Assembly: GCA_046330225.1 (NCBI GenBank)
Contig: JAXLTD010000001.1
Span: 558,001-622,000, forward strand
Direction: 5' to 3'
Source of the DNA: CANJIV01 sp046330225
GTDB taxonomy: Bacteria; Actinomycetota; Thermoleophilia; Solirubrobacterales; Solirubrobacteraceae
DNA: 64,000 nt
Below the pieces are notes generated by a model. That model saw only the letters and a list, made by a program, of their open reading frames with translations, did not search any database and was not told the origin of the DNA. Positions 35,236 through 43,693 of the stretch are shown in pieces. Every line of letters begins with the position of its first letter. Positions within the stretch are counted from its first letter, which is position 1. A program made the position numbers and the translations under genes.

Positions 35236-35301
35236 CTTCACCATTCCTTCTCCATCCGGTCACGGGCGCTTCACCGCGGCGAAGCGCCCGCGGCCTACCG
35301 T
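35236..35301 (+). promoter_or_regulatory. four-unit PHO box plus minus-10 box before the phosphoesterase-like gene
   Basis: Four 7-base units in exact 11-base phase: CTTCACC (35236), CTTCTCC (35247), GGTCACG (35258), CTTCACC (35269). After a 20-base spacer, TACCGT at 35296-35301 is a possible minus-10 box, eleven bases before the ATG at 35313. This is a textbook PHO-box layout, and the gene encodes an exported phosphoesterase-like protein. Confidence 0.8.
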
Positions 35302-35312
35302 CCGGAGCAGCC

Positions 35313-37013
35313 ATGCCCGACTGGCCAGCCGACCCTGCCCGGACCGCCGCGCCCTGCGCGAACTGCGGCGCGCCGCTCGCCGGCGACCAGCGCTACTGCC
35401 TGGCCTGCGGCGAGCGGCGCGCCGATGCCCGCGTGCCCTTCGCCGAGGTGCTGGCGGCCCCAGCGGTGCCGCCGCGGCCCAAACCGGCGGCGCAGCCGGC
35501 GCGCTGGCAGCGGGTCGCCATGCCGCGGCCGCTCGCCCTCACCGTTGCCGGCATCTTCATCTGCGGACTCGCCCTCGGTGCCGCGATCGGGCCGCCCGCC
35601 CCAGACTCGCTCGCCGCCGGGCAGTCCCCGATCATCGTGGCCCAGGCGCCGGCGCCGGCCCCGGCCGACGCCTCGGGCGGAACGGGAACCGGCAGCGCGC
35701 CGGCCCTCGGCAGCGATGCCGGAACGACCGGGGCACCGAACGACCTCTCGACACTGGGCAGCTCCGACCCCTTCGCCGGGGCGGCCGCCGCCTCGTCCGA
35801 TTCGTTCCTGGGCGGGAGCACGTACGCGCCGGCGCCCGCCGACCCGGGCACCGGCACGGACACCACCGGCACGGACACAACCGGCACGGACACCACCGGC
35901 ACGGACACGACGGGCACCGACGGAACCGTCGGCTCTGGCACGAACACCCTGCCCGCCGTCGGGCACGTCTTCACGATCACCCTCGCCGGCGCCGGCTCGG
36001 GCGCGACGTTCGCGCACCGCGCCGGCGGCCCGCGCGCGACGCTTGCCGCGTCGGCGCCCTACCTCGCCCGCACGCTCACGAAGCAGGGCAAGCTGCTCTC
36101 CCGCTACCACGCGGTCTCCCACGGCAGCCTGGCGAACCTCGTGGCGATGACCTCGGGCCAGCCGCCGACGCCCGAGACGCTGGCGAACTGCCCGGTCGCC
36201 ACCGACGTGAAGCCGGGGCGCGTCAACTCCGCCGGGCTCGCCGTCGGCAGCGGCTGCGTGTACCCGAGCAGCGTGCAGACGATCGCCGACCAGCTCGCGA
36301 CGATCGCCTACTCGTGGCGCGCCTACGTCCAGGACATCGACCAGGGGCCGCCCGGAACCCCGAAGGCCTGCCGGCGCCCGCCCGAGGGGCAGCCGGACCC
36401 GACGCAGGCCGAGCGCCCCGGCGACGGGTTCGCGGCCTCGCGCGTGCCCTTCCTCTACTTCGACACGATCCTGGACGCCCCCGACTGCGCGAAGCGGATC
36501 GTGCCGATCGAGCGCCTCGCCGGCGACCTGGCCGCCGCGAAATCGACCCCCGAATACGTCTCGCTCACGCCGAGCCTGTGCGACGGGGGCTGGGCCGCCC
36601 CGTGCCTGAACGGCAAGCCCGGCGGGCTCGGGCAGGAGGACGCCTTCCTGAAGGAGTGGGTGCCGAGGATCCTCGCCTCGCCGGCGTTCAAGCAGGATGG
36701 GCTCCTCGTCATCACGTTCGACCAGGCCCCGACGACGGGCGACGACGCCGACTCGCGCGGGTGCTGCGGCTCGAAGCCCGGGCCCAACGTGAAGAACCTC
36801 GGCGGCCCCGCCGCTCCCGGTGCCGGCGGCGGGATCGTCGGCGCGCTGGTCATCTCGCCGTTCGTCCAGGGCGGCACCGAGGATTCGACGGACTACAACC
36901 ACTACTCGCTGCTCGCGACCGTCGAGGACCTGTTCGGGCTCGGCCGGCTCGGCAACGCCCGCGCGAAGGGCGTCGAAGCGTTCGGTTCCAACGTGTTCGA
37001 CCGGGCCTCCTGA
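35313..37013 (+). CDS. zinc-ribbon, membrane-anchored phosphoesterase-family protein
   Basis: A 566-residue protein with three parts. First, a cytoplasmic zinc ribbon, CANCGAPLAGDQRYCLACG (C15, C18, C29, C32), then RADARVPFAEVL. Second, one membrane helix near residues 72-92 and a Thr/Gly/Asp-rich stalk that holds a 15-base tandem repeat. Third, an external domain like the phosphoesterase family of phospholipase C/acid phosphatase type (HGSLANLVAMTSGQ, YVQDIDQGPPGTP, LVITFDQAP). The usual ENxS nucleophile region and the E of FDE are not seen (GAGSGATF, FDQ), so activity is doubtful. PHO-box control suggests scavenging or sensing of phosphate esters. Confidence 0.78.
   Translation: MPDWPADPARTAAPCANCGAPLAGDQRYCLACGERRADARVPFAEVLAAPAVPPRPKPAAQPARWQRVAMPRPLALTVAGIFICGLALGAAIGPPAPDSLAAGQSPIIVAQAPAPAPADASGGTGTGSAPALGSDAGTTGAPNDLSTLGSSDPFAGAAAASSDSFLGGSTYAPAPADPGTGTDTTGTDTTGTDTTGTDTTGTDGTVGSGTNTLPAVGHVFTITLAGAGSGATFAHRAGGPRATLAASAPYLARTLTKQGKLLSRYHAVSHGSLANLVAMTSGQPPTPETLANCPVATDVKPGRVNSAGLAVGSGCVYPSSVQTIADQLATIAYSWRAYVQDIDQGPPGTPKACRRPPEGQPDPTQAERPGDGFAASRVPFLYFDTILDAPDCAKRIVPIERLAGDLAAAKSTPEYVSLTPSLCDGGWAAPCLNGKPGGLGQEDAFLKEWVPRILASPAFKQDGLLVITFDQAPTTGDDADSRGCCGSKPGPNVKNLGGPAAPGAGGGIVGALVISPFVQGGTEDSTDYNHYSLLATVEDLFGLGRLGNARAKGVEAFGSNVFDRAS
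35851..35910 (+). repeat. 15-base tandem repeat in the stalk of the phosphoesterase-like protein
   Basis: Four consecutive units of a 15-base sequence (CCGGCACGGACACCA and close variants) encode the five-residue repeat Thr-Gly-Thr-Asp-Thr in the stalk. Copies differ only at the last bases. Copy number could vary by slippage and alter stalk length between strains. Confidence 0.85.
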
Positions 37014-37043
37014 GCCCGCGCGGGATCGGCTAGGGTCGCCCGC

Positions 37044-37370
37044 ATGCTCATTTCCACCATGAACGACCTTCCCGGCTACGAGATCGAGGAGGTCCTCGGC
37101 GAGGTGTTCGGCCTCACCGTCCGCTCCCGCAACATCGGTTCCCAGATGGGCGCCGGCTTCAAGTCGCTCGTCGGCGGCGAGCTCAAGGGCATGACGAAGC
37201 AGCTCGCGGAGGGCCGCGAGCACGCGACCGAGCGCCTCATCGAGGAGGCCGACGGCAAGGGCGCCAACGCGATCCTTGCGTTCCGCTTCGACACGTCGGA
37301 GCTCGGCAGCACGTGGACGGAGATCTGCGCCTACGGCACCGCCTGCCGCGTGCGCAAGCTCGCCGCCTGA
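37044..37370 (+). CDS. YbjQ family (DUF74) protein
   Basis: A 108-residue protein matching the YbjQ/DUF74 family: LPGYEIEEVLGEVFGLTVRS, then IGSQMGAGFKSLVGGELKGM, and LIEEADGKGANAILAFRFDT. Members form beta-barrel-like pentamers, have been called heavy-metal-binding on structural grounds, and lack a proven role. TAGGGT at 37031-37036, seven bases before the ATG, and no Shine-Dalgarno motif suggest a leaderless transcript. It ends 3 bases from the convergent zinc-ribbon gene of the pst operon. Confidence 0.88.
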   Translation: MLISTMNDLPGYEIEEVLGEVFGLTVRSRNIGSQMGAGFKSLVGGELKGMTKQLAEGREHATERLIEEADGKGANAILAFRFDTSELGSTWTEICAYGTACRVRKLAA

Positions 37371-37373
37371 CGG

Positions 37374-37982
37374 TCAGCCGGGCGGAGATCCGCCGAGCGG
37401 GTCCCCGGAGGTGAAGGGGCCGCTCGGCGGCGCGGGACGGGCTCGGTGCGGGGCCAGGTCCGCTGGCGGCGGTCCGTCCGCCGGCGTCGCCGCGTCCGGA
37501 GCCCGGCCTGCGACCGCCGCGTCCAGGGCCGGGCCGGCCCCGCCCGTGGTGCCCATGAGCTGCAGGCCGCACTGCCAGCAGAACACCGCGCCGCGGCTGT
37601 GCAGCGCGCCGCAGTGCGGGCACGCGCCGGCGGCTCCGGCCTCCTCCATCCGCAGCATCCGCTCGACCTCGCCGAGCTCGGCGTCGACCTGCTGGAGCCG
37701 GGCGGCCTGGCGCACGAGGACGTCGGGGCGGAAGTGGTCCCGGATGGCCATCTCGTAGGCGAGGCCGCCGAGGTCCCACTGGAGCTTCGCCAGGCGCTGG
37801 GCCAGCGCCTGGCGCCGGGCCAGGAGATCGTCCGGCGCGACAGCGGCCCCGCCGCCGGGCGGCAGCGGCGCCCCGGCGGCGGGGGCCGCCGGCGCCTGAC
37901 CCGGCCCGGTTGCGCGGCGCCACCCTTGGCGGCGCGGCGCGCCGTCGGGCACCTTCGGGAACACGCGGTCCAGCGCGCTCAT
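37374..37982 (-). CDS. zinc-ribbon protein of unknown function
   Basis: A 202-residue soluble protein. An N-terminal Pro/Gly-rich part is followed by a coiled-coil segment (LARRQALAQRLAKLQWDL, VRQAARLQQVDAELGEVERM). A zinc ribbon comes next, CPHCGALHSRGAVFCWQCG (two CxxC knuckles), and the C-terminal 50 residues are Pro/Ala-rich and disordered. No family is recognised. It is the last gene of the leftward run that begins with pstS: its ATG overlaps the stop of the zinc-ribbon SPOR-like gene. A role as scaffold or adaptor in phosphate metabolism is only inferred from this. Confidence 0.72.
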   Translation of the reverse strand: MSALDRVFPKVPDGAPRRQGWRRATGPGQAPAAPAAGAPLPPGGGAAVAPDDLLARRQALAQRLAKLQWDLGGLAYEMAIRDHFRPDVLVRQAARLQQVDAELGEVERMLRMEEAGAAGACPHCGALHSRGAVFCWQCGLQLMGTTGGAGPALDAAVAGRAPDAATPADGPPPADLAPHRARPAPPSGPFTSGDPLGGSPPG

Positions 37983-38932
37983 CCGATCACCGTGGCGCCG
38001 CCGCTGCCGCCGCCGGGCGCCTTGTTGTCCTTCGGGGGCGGCGTGCCCTGGATGGCGGTGGTGTCGGGGAGCTTCTGGGACTTCTTCTGGTACTCGTCTG
38101 GCGAGAGGTTCTGGAGCTGCTTGAGCTGGTCGCGCCCGACGGTCGCCTCCTTCTTCTTGCCGTTGAGCGCGTTCGGATCCGCCGCGCCGGTGGTCGACCC
38201 CCCGGCGGTCGTCGACACGCGGACGACCTTGGCCCCGGGGAAGCTCGCCTTGAGCTTCTTCAGCGCCTTCGCGGCGGCGGCCTTGCCCTTGAAGACGCCG
38301 GAGTAGACGACGTAGTTGCCGGCCGGAAGGCTGGCGAAGGCGTCGGAGTCCAGGGCGCCCACGGCGGCCGCGCCCTTGCCCTGGGCGTCGGACTTGGCGG
38401 CGGCCACGACTGACGGCTGCGTGCCGTCCTTCGGCAGGACCTGGAGCTGGACCGTGTAGCCCTCCTGCCCGTCGGGCCAGTCGCTCGTGAACGCCGCGGT
38501 CGCATCGCCGCTCGCCGCGGGGGTGGCGGCAGCGGCGGCGCCGCCGACGGTGATCACCTGGGGCTTGGCGCTCGATGACCCGCTGCTGCCGCTCCGGCCG
38601 AGGACGACCCCCAGCCCGAGCGCGACGATCACCGCGCTGAGCGCGAGCACGACGGCCAGGGGCGTGAGGCCGCGCTCCGGCGGCGGGACGGGCGCGGTCG
38701 CGGCTGCCGGGCTGCCGCCGGCACCCCCGCCACCTGGCGAGTGGCCGCCGGCCGTGCCGTCGGCGGCGTAGGCCAGCACCTCGTCGAAGGGCAGCCGGGC
38801 GTCGGCGCGGCGCCGGCCGCAGTTCAGGCAGTAACGCTGGTCGGAGGCGAGCGGGCTCCCGCACCCGGCGCACGGCTCGCCGTGCTCGCCGAGGGTCGGA
38901 GCGAACGGGGACTCGACGGTGGCCATGGTCAC
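37979..38932 (-). CDS. zinc-ribbon, single-pass membrane protein with SPOR-like domain
   Basis: A 317-residue protein. N-terminal zinc ribbon CAGCGSPLASDQRYCLNCG (C21, C24, C35, C38) with RADARLPFDEVL is nearly the same as that of the phosphoesterase-like protein at 35313. A Gly-rich spacer leads to a membrane helix near residues 92-112 (PLAVVLALSAVIVALGLGVV). The outer part has a SPOR-like fold: YTVQLQVLPKDG, GNYVVYSGVFKGKAAAAKAL, LKASFPGAKVVRVS. SPOR domains bind denuded peptidoglycan, so a cell-wall role is plausible. It lies ten bases after the lipoprotein gene and overlaps the next zinc-ribbon gene. Confidence 0.78.
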   Translation of the reverse strand: MTMATVESPFAPTLGEHGEPCAGCGSPLASDQRYCLNCGRRRADARLPFDEVLAYAADGTAGGHSPGGGGAGGSPAAATAPVPPPERGLTPLAVVLALSAVIVALGLGVVLGRSGSSGSSSAKPQVITVGGAAAAATPAASGDATAAFTSDWPDGQEGYTVQLQVLPKDGTQPSVVAAAKSDAQGKGAAAVGALDSDAFASLPAGNYVVYSGVFKGKAAAAKALKKLKASFPGAKVVRVSTTAGGSTTGAADPNALNGKKKEATVGRDQLKQLQNLSPDEYQKKSQKLPDTTAIQGTPPPKDNKAPGGGSGGATVIG

Positions 38933-38942
38933 GGGCTCCTGT

Positions 38943-39674
38943 TCAGGCGAGGACGGTGGGAGGCGCGAAGACCTCGAGCTTCGCGCCCTTCGGATTGCCG
39001 ATGAAGAAGATCGCGAAGCCCGCCTTCTTGCCAGGCTTCAGCCGGTCGACTCCGGCCCGGCCGGCGGCGACGATGCGCCCGCCCTTGCGGGCCACGGCGT
39101 AGATGACGAGCTTGCGCTGCAGCACGCCCGAGTCGTTCTTGATCTTGCCGGAGGCCAGGGTGCCGTCGACCGGGTCCTGCTCGAGCTTGAGGCGCTCGAT
39201 CGAGAGCTTCGGCACGTCCCCGGTGACGGGCTTGGCGGCGCCGACCTTGGCCACGACGCGCCTAGGCGGCTCGTCGGCCTGGACCTGGTCGTTGACCCAC
39301 AGCGTCGTCGTCCCCCCAGCGACGAGCGGCGCCGCGACGAGGGAGGGCTCCAGGCCGGGCGCGTCGTTCTTGAAGACCGAGCGGCCCCGGGCGTTCTCGA
39401 GGTTGATCGACACCGGCACGCTGGCGAGCGGCGTCGGCGTGCGGTTGCGCAGCTCCAGCACGACCGCCGATCCGTTCTCGTCGGTCAGCAGCGTGCGCGA
39501 CGCGATCGTCACGTCGGTCGAGGACTTCGTGATGGTCAGGCCCTTCTGCTTGAAGGCGTTGCTGCCCTTCGCGCCGATCTCCTTGCTCTTGTCCTGGGTG
39601 GACTGGCAGCCGGCGGCGCCGGCGGCGAGGGCGCCGACCGCCAGCCCGGCCGCGAGGCGTCCGGGCGCCCTCAT
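38943..39674 (-). CDS. lipoprotein of unknown function in the pst operon
   Basis: A 243-residue exported lipoprotein (signal peptide RLAAGLAVGALAAGAAGC, lipobox AAGC). The mature part is beta-rich with an N-terminal KEIGAKGSNAFKQKGLTITK and LRNRTPTPLASVPVSINL, which suggests an immunoglobulin-like or FxLYD-like domain. No catalytic residue pattern is recognised. The ATG overlaps the pstB stop (ATGA), and the next gene follows after ten bases. The gene is therefore probably expressed with pstSCAB and acts at the cell surface under phosphate limitation. Confidence 0.75.
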   Translation of the reverse strand: MRAPGRLAAGLAVGALAAGAAGCQSTQDKSKEIGAKGSNAFKQKGLTITKSSTDVTIASRTLLTDENGSAVVLELRNRTPTPLASVPVSINLENARGRSVFKNDAPGLEPSLVAAPLVAGGTTTLWVNDQVQADEPPRRVVAKVGAAKPVTGDVPKLSIERLKLEQDPVDGTLASGKIKNDSGVLQRKLVIYAVARKGGRIVAAGRAGVDRLKPGKKAGFAIFFIGNPKGAKLEVFAPPTVLA

Positions 39675-40597
39675 CCGAACGCCCCGCTGACGTACTCGCG
39701 CGTGCGGTGCTCGCGCGGCGCGCCGAAGACCTGCGCGGCCGGCCCGTACTCGACGAGCTCGCCGAGGTACATGAAGGCGACGTGGTCGGCGACGCGGTAG
39801 GCCTGCTGGAGGTTGTGGGTCACGATCACGATCGCGACGTCCTCGCGAAGGCGGACGATGAGGTCCTCGATGATCTCGGTCGACTTCGGGTCAAGCGCCG
39901 AGCACGGCTCGTCGAGGAGGAGCACCTCGGGGCCGGCCGCCAGCGAGCGGGCGATGCACAGGCGCTGCTGCTGGCCGCCCGAGAGGCGCAGCGCCGGGTG
40001 GTCGAGGTTGTTCGCCACCTCGTCGTAGAGGCCGGCGCGCTGGAGCGCGTCCTCGACGGCCGGGCCCAGCTCGGACTTGCGCGGGCGCTTGCGCGCCTGC
40101 TCGCGCAGCGCGTAGGCGACGTTGTCGAACACGCTCATCGGGAACGGGTTCGGCTGCTGGAAGACCATGCTCACGCGTCGCCGCAGGGCCGTGACCTCGA
40201 GGCCGTCGACGTCCTGGCCGTCGAGCGTGATCACGCCCTCGCGCCGGGCGGACTCGGTCAGCTCGACCAGGCGGTTGAGCGAGCGCAGCAGGGTGGTCTT
40301 GCCGCAGCCGGACGGCCCGATGAGGGCGAGCACCTCGCCGCGGCGCACCGGCAGCGAGACCTCCTTGACGGCGTACTTCTCGCCGTAGGCGATCGAGAGA
40401 CCGATCGTCGACATGCGCTCGACCGCCGGCGTGCGGGCCTGGGCCCGTCGCTGGGGGACGGCGACAGCGGCCGGGGAGGCCGGCCCGTGGCCGTTGCTGG
40501 CCGCGGGCGGCGCGACGCTCGCCGGCGGGGGCGCGACGACCGTCGGCTCCTCGTCGACGACGATCCGCCGGATCGGCGGGGGGATCATCCCTTCCAT
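39671..40597 (-). CDS. pstB: phosphate ABC transporter ATPase
   Basis: A 308-residue ATPase of the Pst transporter. Walker A GPSGCGKTT, Q-loop MVFQQPNPFPMSVFDNVAYAL (a PstB hallmark), signature LSGGQQQRLCIAR, Walker B VLLLDEPCSALDP. It energises phosphate import by PstCA. An unusual Pro/Ala/Val-rich extension of about 60 residues precedes the domain; an internal Met (MSTIGLSIAYGEKYAV) could mark the start of a usual-size PstB. GAGGAG upstream supports ATG 40597, which overlaps the pstA stop by 13 bases. Confidence 0.95.
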   Translation of the reverse strand: MEGMIPPPIRRIVVDEEPTVVAPPPASVAPPAASNGHGPASPAAVAVPQRRAQARTPAVERMSTIGLSIAYGEKYAVKEVSLPVRRGEVLALIGPSGCGKTTLLRSLNRLVELTESARREGVITLDGQDVDGLEVTALRRRVSMVFQQPNPFPMSVFDNVAYALREQARKRPRKSELGPAVEDALQRAGLYDEVANNLDHPALRLSGGQQQRLCIARSLAAGPEVLLLDEPCSALDPKSTEIIEDLIVRLREDVAIVIVTHNLQQAYRVADHVAFMYLGELVEYGPAAQVFGAPREHRTREYVSGAFG

Positions 40598-41574
40598 GCG
40601 GCCCGCTCCTCTCGCAGCCGGCGCGTCGCGATCGTGTCGATCGCGAAGTTGAAGAAGATCACGATCAGGAGCAGGACGAAGGCGGCGGCGTAGGCCTTCT
40701 GGGGGGCGTTCCCCTCGCCCGCTGGCGAGTTGTTGTAGACGTAGCTCGTGAGCGTGCTGCCGGTGCCCTTCAGCGTGCTGACGATCGGGAGGCTGCCCTC
40801 GGACTGCAGGCCGGATGCCCCGAGCAAGATCACCACGATCGCGGTGTCGCCGGCAATGCGGCCCATGCCGAGCGCCGCGCCGGTGCCGATCGCGGGGCGC
40901 ACAGCGGGAATGAGCACGCGGCGGATCGTCGAGATCTTCGACTTGCCCAGCGCGTAGGAGGCCTCGCGCACGTGCGCGGGTATGCCCTGCAGGCCTTCGC
41001 GCGTGGCGCCGACGATGAGCGGCAGCGCGATGAGCGACATCATCGCCCCGGCCGTCAGGAACGAGCGTCCGAACACCGCGCCGCCCTCGGCGGTGAAGGA
41101 CAGGAAGCTGAACAGCGACTGCTGGAAGAGGATGAGGCCGAAGATCGCCAGCACGATGCTCGGGGTCCCGGCGACGATCTCGACCCCGGACTCGACCGCG
41201 CGGGCCAGCCAGAACGGGCGCCCGAACTCGCTCAGCCACACCGCGGTCGCGATGCCGATCGGGGCCGCGATGATCACGCCGATCGCGGTCAGGAGGAACG
41301 TCCCGATCAGCGGGTCCAGGAAGCCGCCGCTCTTGCTCTGGTCCAGCGACGCGACGGGCCGCTCGACCAGCAGGTTCGGGCGCAGGAACTGGACGCCCTT
41401 GATCAGCATGAAGATCACGATGGCGGCGGCGAGCAGGCACAGCGTGATGCCGGCAGCCCAGCACAGGGCCAGGCCGATGCGGTCCGACAGGCGCCAGGTC
41501 GCGCTGGACTCGCGCGCGCCCGACGACGCCGGGGCCGGCGGCGGCGCGGGGGCGGCGGAAGGGTAGGCGGCCAT
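40585..41574 (-). CDS. pstA: phosphate ABC transporter permease PstA
   Basis: A 329-residue membrane protein with six membrane segments. The EAA-like loop is EASYALGKSKISTIRRVLIP. ESGVEIVAGTPSIVLAIFGL and GRIAGDTAIVVILLGASGL are typical of PstA. It pairs with PstC to form the channel for phosphate. It has about 30 extra Pro/Ala residues at the N-terminus. ATG 41574 overlaps the pstC stop (ATGA), and its end overlaps pstB by 13 bases. Confidence 0.95.
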   Translation of the reverse strand: MAAYPSAAPAPPPAPASSGARESSATWRLSDRIGLALCWAAGITLCLLAAAIVIFMLIKGVQFLRPNLLVERPVASLDQSKSGGFLDPLIGTFLLTAIGVIIAAPIGIATAVWLSEFGRPFWLARAVESGVEIVAGTPSIVLAIFGLILFQQSLFSFLSFTAEGGAVFGRSFLTAGAMMSLIALPLIVGATREGLQGIPAHVREASYALGKSKISTIRRVLIPAVRPAIGTGAALGMGRIAGDTAIVVILLGASGLQSEGSLPIVSTLKGTGSTLTSYVYNNSPAGEGNAPQKAYAAAFVLLLIVIFFNFAIDTIATRRLREERAAWKG

Positions 41575-42617
41575 CAGGCCCGCACCCCGTACTTGCGCAG
41601 CGGCTGCTTGGCGGCCCAGCCGGCGAACGAGAGCAGGCCCGCCGAGACGAGCAGGACGGCGGCGAAGGCGTACAGGGTCTGCCCGAACGGCACGACGGTG
41701 AGGCCCTCGGCGTTCTGGACGATCGTGGCGGCGAGCGGCCGGGTCGGCTCGAGGAGGAAGGTGATGCCGTCGATCGGGTTGGGCGCGAAGCCGATCGAGC
41801 CTGAGACCATCGCGAGCATGATCGCCTCGCCGAGCGCGCGGGCGGTGGCGAGGACCGCGGCCGCGATGATCGCCGGGCGCGCCGCCCGCACGGAGATCGT
41901 CCACATCACCCGCCAGCGGTTGACACCCAGGGCCGCCGCGCCCTCCGTCCAGCCGCCCGGCACCCGCCGCAGGGCGTCGACGATGATCGCGATCATGATC
42001 GGCGTGATCATGATCGTGAGGATCACGACGGCGACGCTCACGCTCTCGCCGTTCAGCGGGATCACGTTCTGCACCGACTCCTTGCGCGCGGTGCTGATGA
42101 ACGTCGACCCGACCCACGGGACGATCACCAGGATCCCGATGAGCCCATAGATCACCGACGGGACGGCCGCGAGCAGGCGCACGACGGGCTCGAGGACCTT
42201 CTTGAGCCGGGGCGGCGCGAACTCCACGATGAAGATGGCCGAGAGCACGGCGGCGGTGACGCCGATGATCAGCGCTCCGGCGGTGATGAGCAGCGTGCTG
42301 TAGAGCAGCGGCCAGGCGTGGAGCGTGTAGACGTACGTGTCCGGGTTCGCGGGCGAGTTGAAGATGTCCTGGAGCTGCTGGTCCACGTTCCCGCCGCCGC
42401 CGAACCACGCCAGTCCGTTGTGCGAGAAGGACGGCCACGCCTTCGCGAAGACGAACACCACCATCCCGGCGATGAACGCCAGGACCAGGCAGGCCAGCGC
42501 GCCGAGCACGAGCTCGGCGCGCCGGTCCTGGCCCGTTCCCGACAGCGCTCGGCGGCCGGGCGTCCCGCCGGTGGCGGTCCGGCGGGGCGGAGACGGGGGT
42601 GCGGTGGCGGCCTCCAT
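41574..42617 (-). CDS. pstC: phosphate ABC transporter permease PstC
   Basis: A 347-residue permease with six membrane segments after a ~35-residue Pro/Arg-rich N-terminus. FAPPRLKKVLEPVVRLLAAV and PSVIYGLIGILVIVPWVG form the conserved PstC core. EGAAALGVNRWRVMWTISVR is the EAA loop that contacts PstB, and RALGEAIMLAMVSG the last conserved helix. It starts 12 bases after pstS and shares four bases with pstA. The external loop between helices 1 and 2 (GGGGNVDQQLQDIFNSP) is short, as in typical PstC. Confidence 0.95.
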   Translation of the reverse strand: MEAATAPPSPPRRTATGGTPGRRALSGTGQDRRAELVLGALACLVLAFIAGMVVFVFAKAWPSFSHNGLAWFGGGGNVDQQLQDIFNSPANPDTYVYTLHAWPLLYSTLLITAGALIIGVTAAVLSAIFIVEFAPPRLKKVLEPVVRLLAAVPSVIYGLIGILVIVPWVGSTFISTARKESVQNVIPLNGESVSVAVVILTIMITPIMIAIIVDALRRVPGGWTEGAAALGVNRWRVMWTISVRAARPAIIAAAVLATARALGEAIMLAMVSGSIGFAPNPIDGITFLLEPTRPLAATIVQNAEGLTVVPFGQTLYAFAAVLLVSAGLLSFAGWAAKQPLRKYGVRA

Positions 42618-42629
42618 ACCCGCGGTCCG

Positions 42630-43433
42630 CTACCGGAGCGGCACCCAATCCGAGGCGACGATGCGTCGCGCCGTCGCGTTGGAGCGGATGTAGCTGATGA
42701 ACGCCGCCGCGGCGCCGGTCGCACGGCCGCGGGAGACGAGCCAGAAGTTGCGGACGCCGCCGTAGACGCCCGACTTCGCGTTGCGCAGGTTGCACGCGAC
42801 GCCCTTGTAGGCGACGGTGTGCGTCCCGCGGGTGAAGTCGAACGACACGTAGCCGATCGCGTTCCCGGCCGGGCTCGACGCCACCGCCTGCTGCACGAGG
42901 CCGTTGGAGGCCTTCTGGCTCGCACTTCCGGCGACGCGCAGGTTCTGTCCCATGAAGATGTTCTGGAACGCGTCCTGCGTGCCGGAGGCGGCGGTGCGGA
43001 CGACGAGGTCGATCGGCCCGCTCACGCGGGCGCCGGGCACCTGCCGCCAGTTGCGGATGCGGCCCGAGAAGATCGCCTGAATCTGGCCTTGCGAGAGGTT
43101 CGAGATCGGGTTGCGCTTGCTCGTGATGATGCAGACGCCGTCGCGCGCGACCTTGTTGAAGACCAAGCCGCCCGGATCGGAGGGCTGCGGGTCGCGCGAG
43201 GAGGCGCCGAGCGTCACGCGGCCGCGGGACACGTCGGCGATGCCGATGTCGGAGCCGCCCTGGAGAATCCGGAAGCCGGCCTTCGCCTTGAACGACTTGG
43301 CGAGCGGGACGAGCAGCGGGTACATCGAGGTCGAGCCGCTGATGAGGATGGTCGGCTTGGCCTGGGCGGCCGGCGCGACGACGAGCGCGGCGGCAAGCGC
43401 GGCGATGCCGGCGAACAGGCGGGAGCGGGTCAC
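42630..43433 (-). CDS. pstS: phosphate-binding protein PstS (short form)
   Basis: A 267-residue exported phosphate-binding protein. GTG 43433 is preceded by AAAGGA and followed by a signal peptide (MTRSRLFAGIAALAAALVVA, cleavage AQA). The mature part starts TILISGSTSMYPLLVPLA and has GGSDIGIADVSRG and RTAASGTQDAFQNI, the phosphate-loop blocks of the PstS family. No lipobox is seen, so it may be released or anchored otherwise. It is the shortest of four pstS-like genes in this window. The PHO-box array at 43536-43586 controls it and the operon behind it. Confidence 0.93.
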   Translation of the reverse strand: MTRSRLFAGIAALAAALVVAPAAQAKPTILISGSTSMYPLLVPLAKSFKAKAGFRILQGGSDIGIADVSRGRVTLGASSRDPQPSDPGGLVFNKVARDGVCIITSKRNPISNLSQGQIQAIFSGRIRNWRQVPGARVSGPIDLVVRTAASGTQDAFQNIFMGQNLRVAGSASQKASNGLVQQAVASSPAGNAIGYVSFDFTRGTHTVAYKGVACNLRNAKSGVYGGVRNFWLVSRGRATGAAAAFISYIRSNATARRIVASDWVPLR

Positions 43434-43535
43434 GGTGGTGCTGGTCCTTTCGGGTCGGTGTCGGACGGCCCGGGCAGGCGGACGCGCGCCGCCGCCTCGG
43501 CCCTGCAGGAGTCTGGGACCGGGGCGCAGGGGCGG

Positions 43536-43586
43536 CGTGAACAGGGCGTTGCGGAGTGGAGAAGAAGTTGTGGCGGGGTGGTGAAC
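43536..43586 (-). promoter_or_regulatory. five-unit PHO box upstream of the leftward pst operon
   Basis: Read leftward: GTTCACC, CGCCACA, CTTCTCC, CGCAACG, GTTCACG, each starting exactly 11 bases from the last (plus-strand starts 43580, 43569, 43558, 43547, 43536). The two GTTCAC units at the ends are the best copies and are 44 bases apart. A CAGACT box could follow about 20 bases downstream. The array ends about 100 bases before the pstS GTG. Part of the 343-base gap between pstS and the next gene; the rest holds the oppositely oriented array at 43694. Confidence 0.8.
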
Positions 43587-43693
43587 GCGCGTCGGCGGCG
43601 GGCGCCCGCCGGTCTCCGGGCCACGCTCTTTGGGGGCGGGCCGCAACACCGTCGCAACACCTGACGGCCGACTCAACGGTGATCGCGCACCCG

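Noticed and set aside
35851..35910. 15-base repeat as a mobile or origin element
   Set aside because: It is in frame and encodes the Thr/Gly/Asp stalk; a coding tandem repeat explains it.
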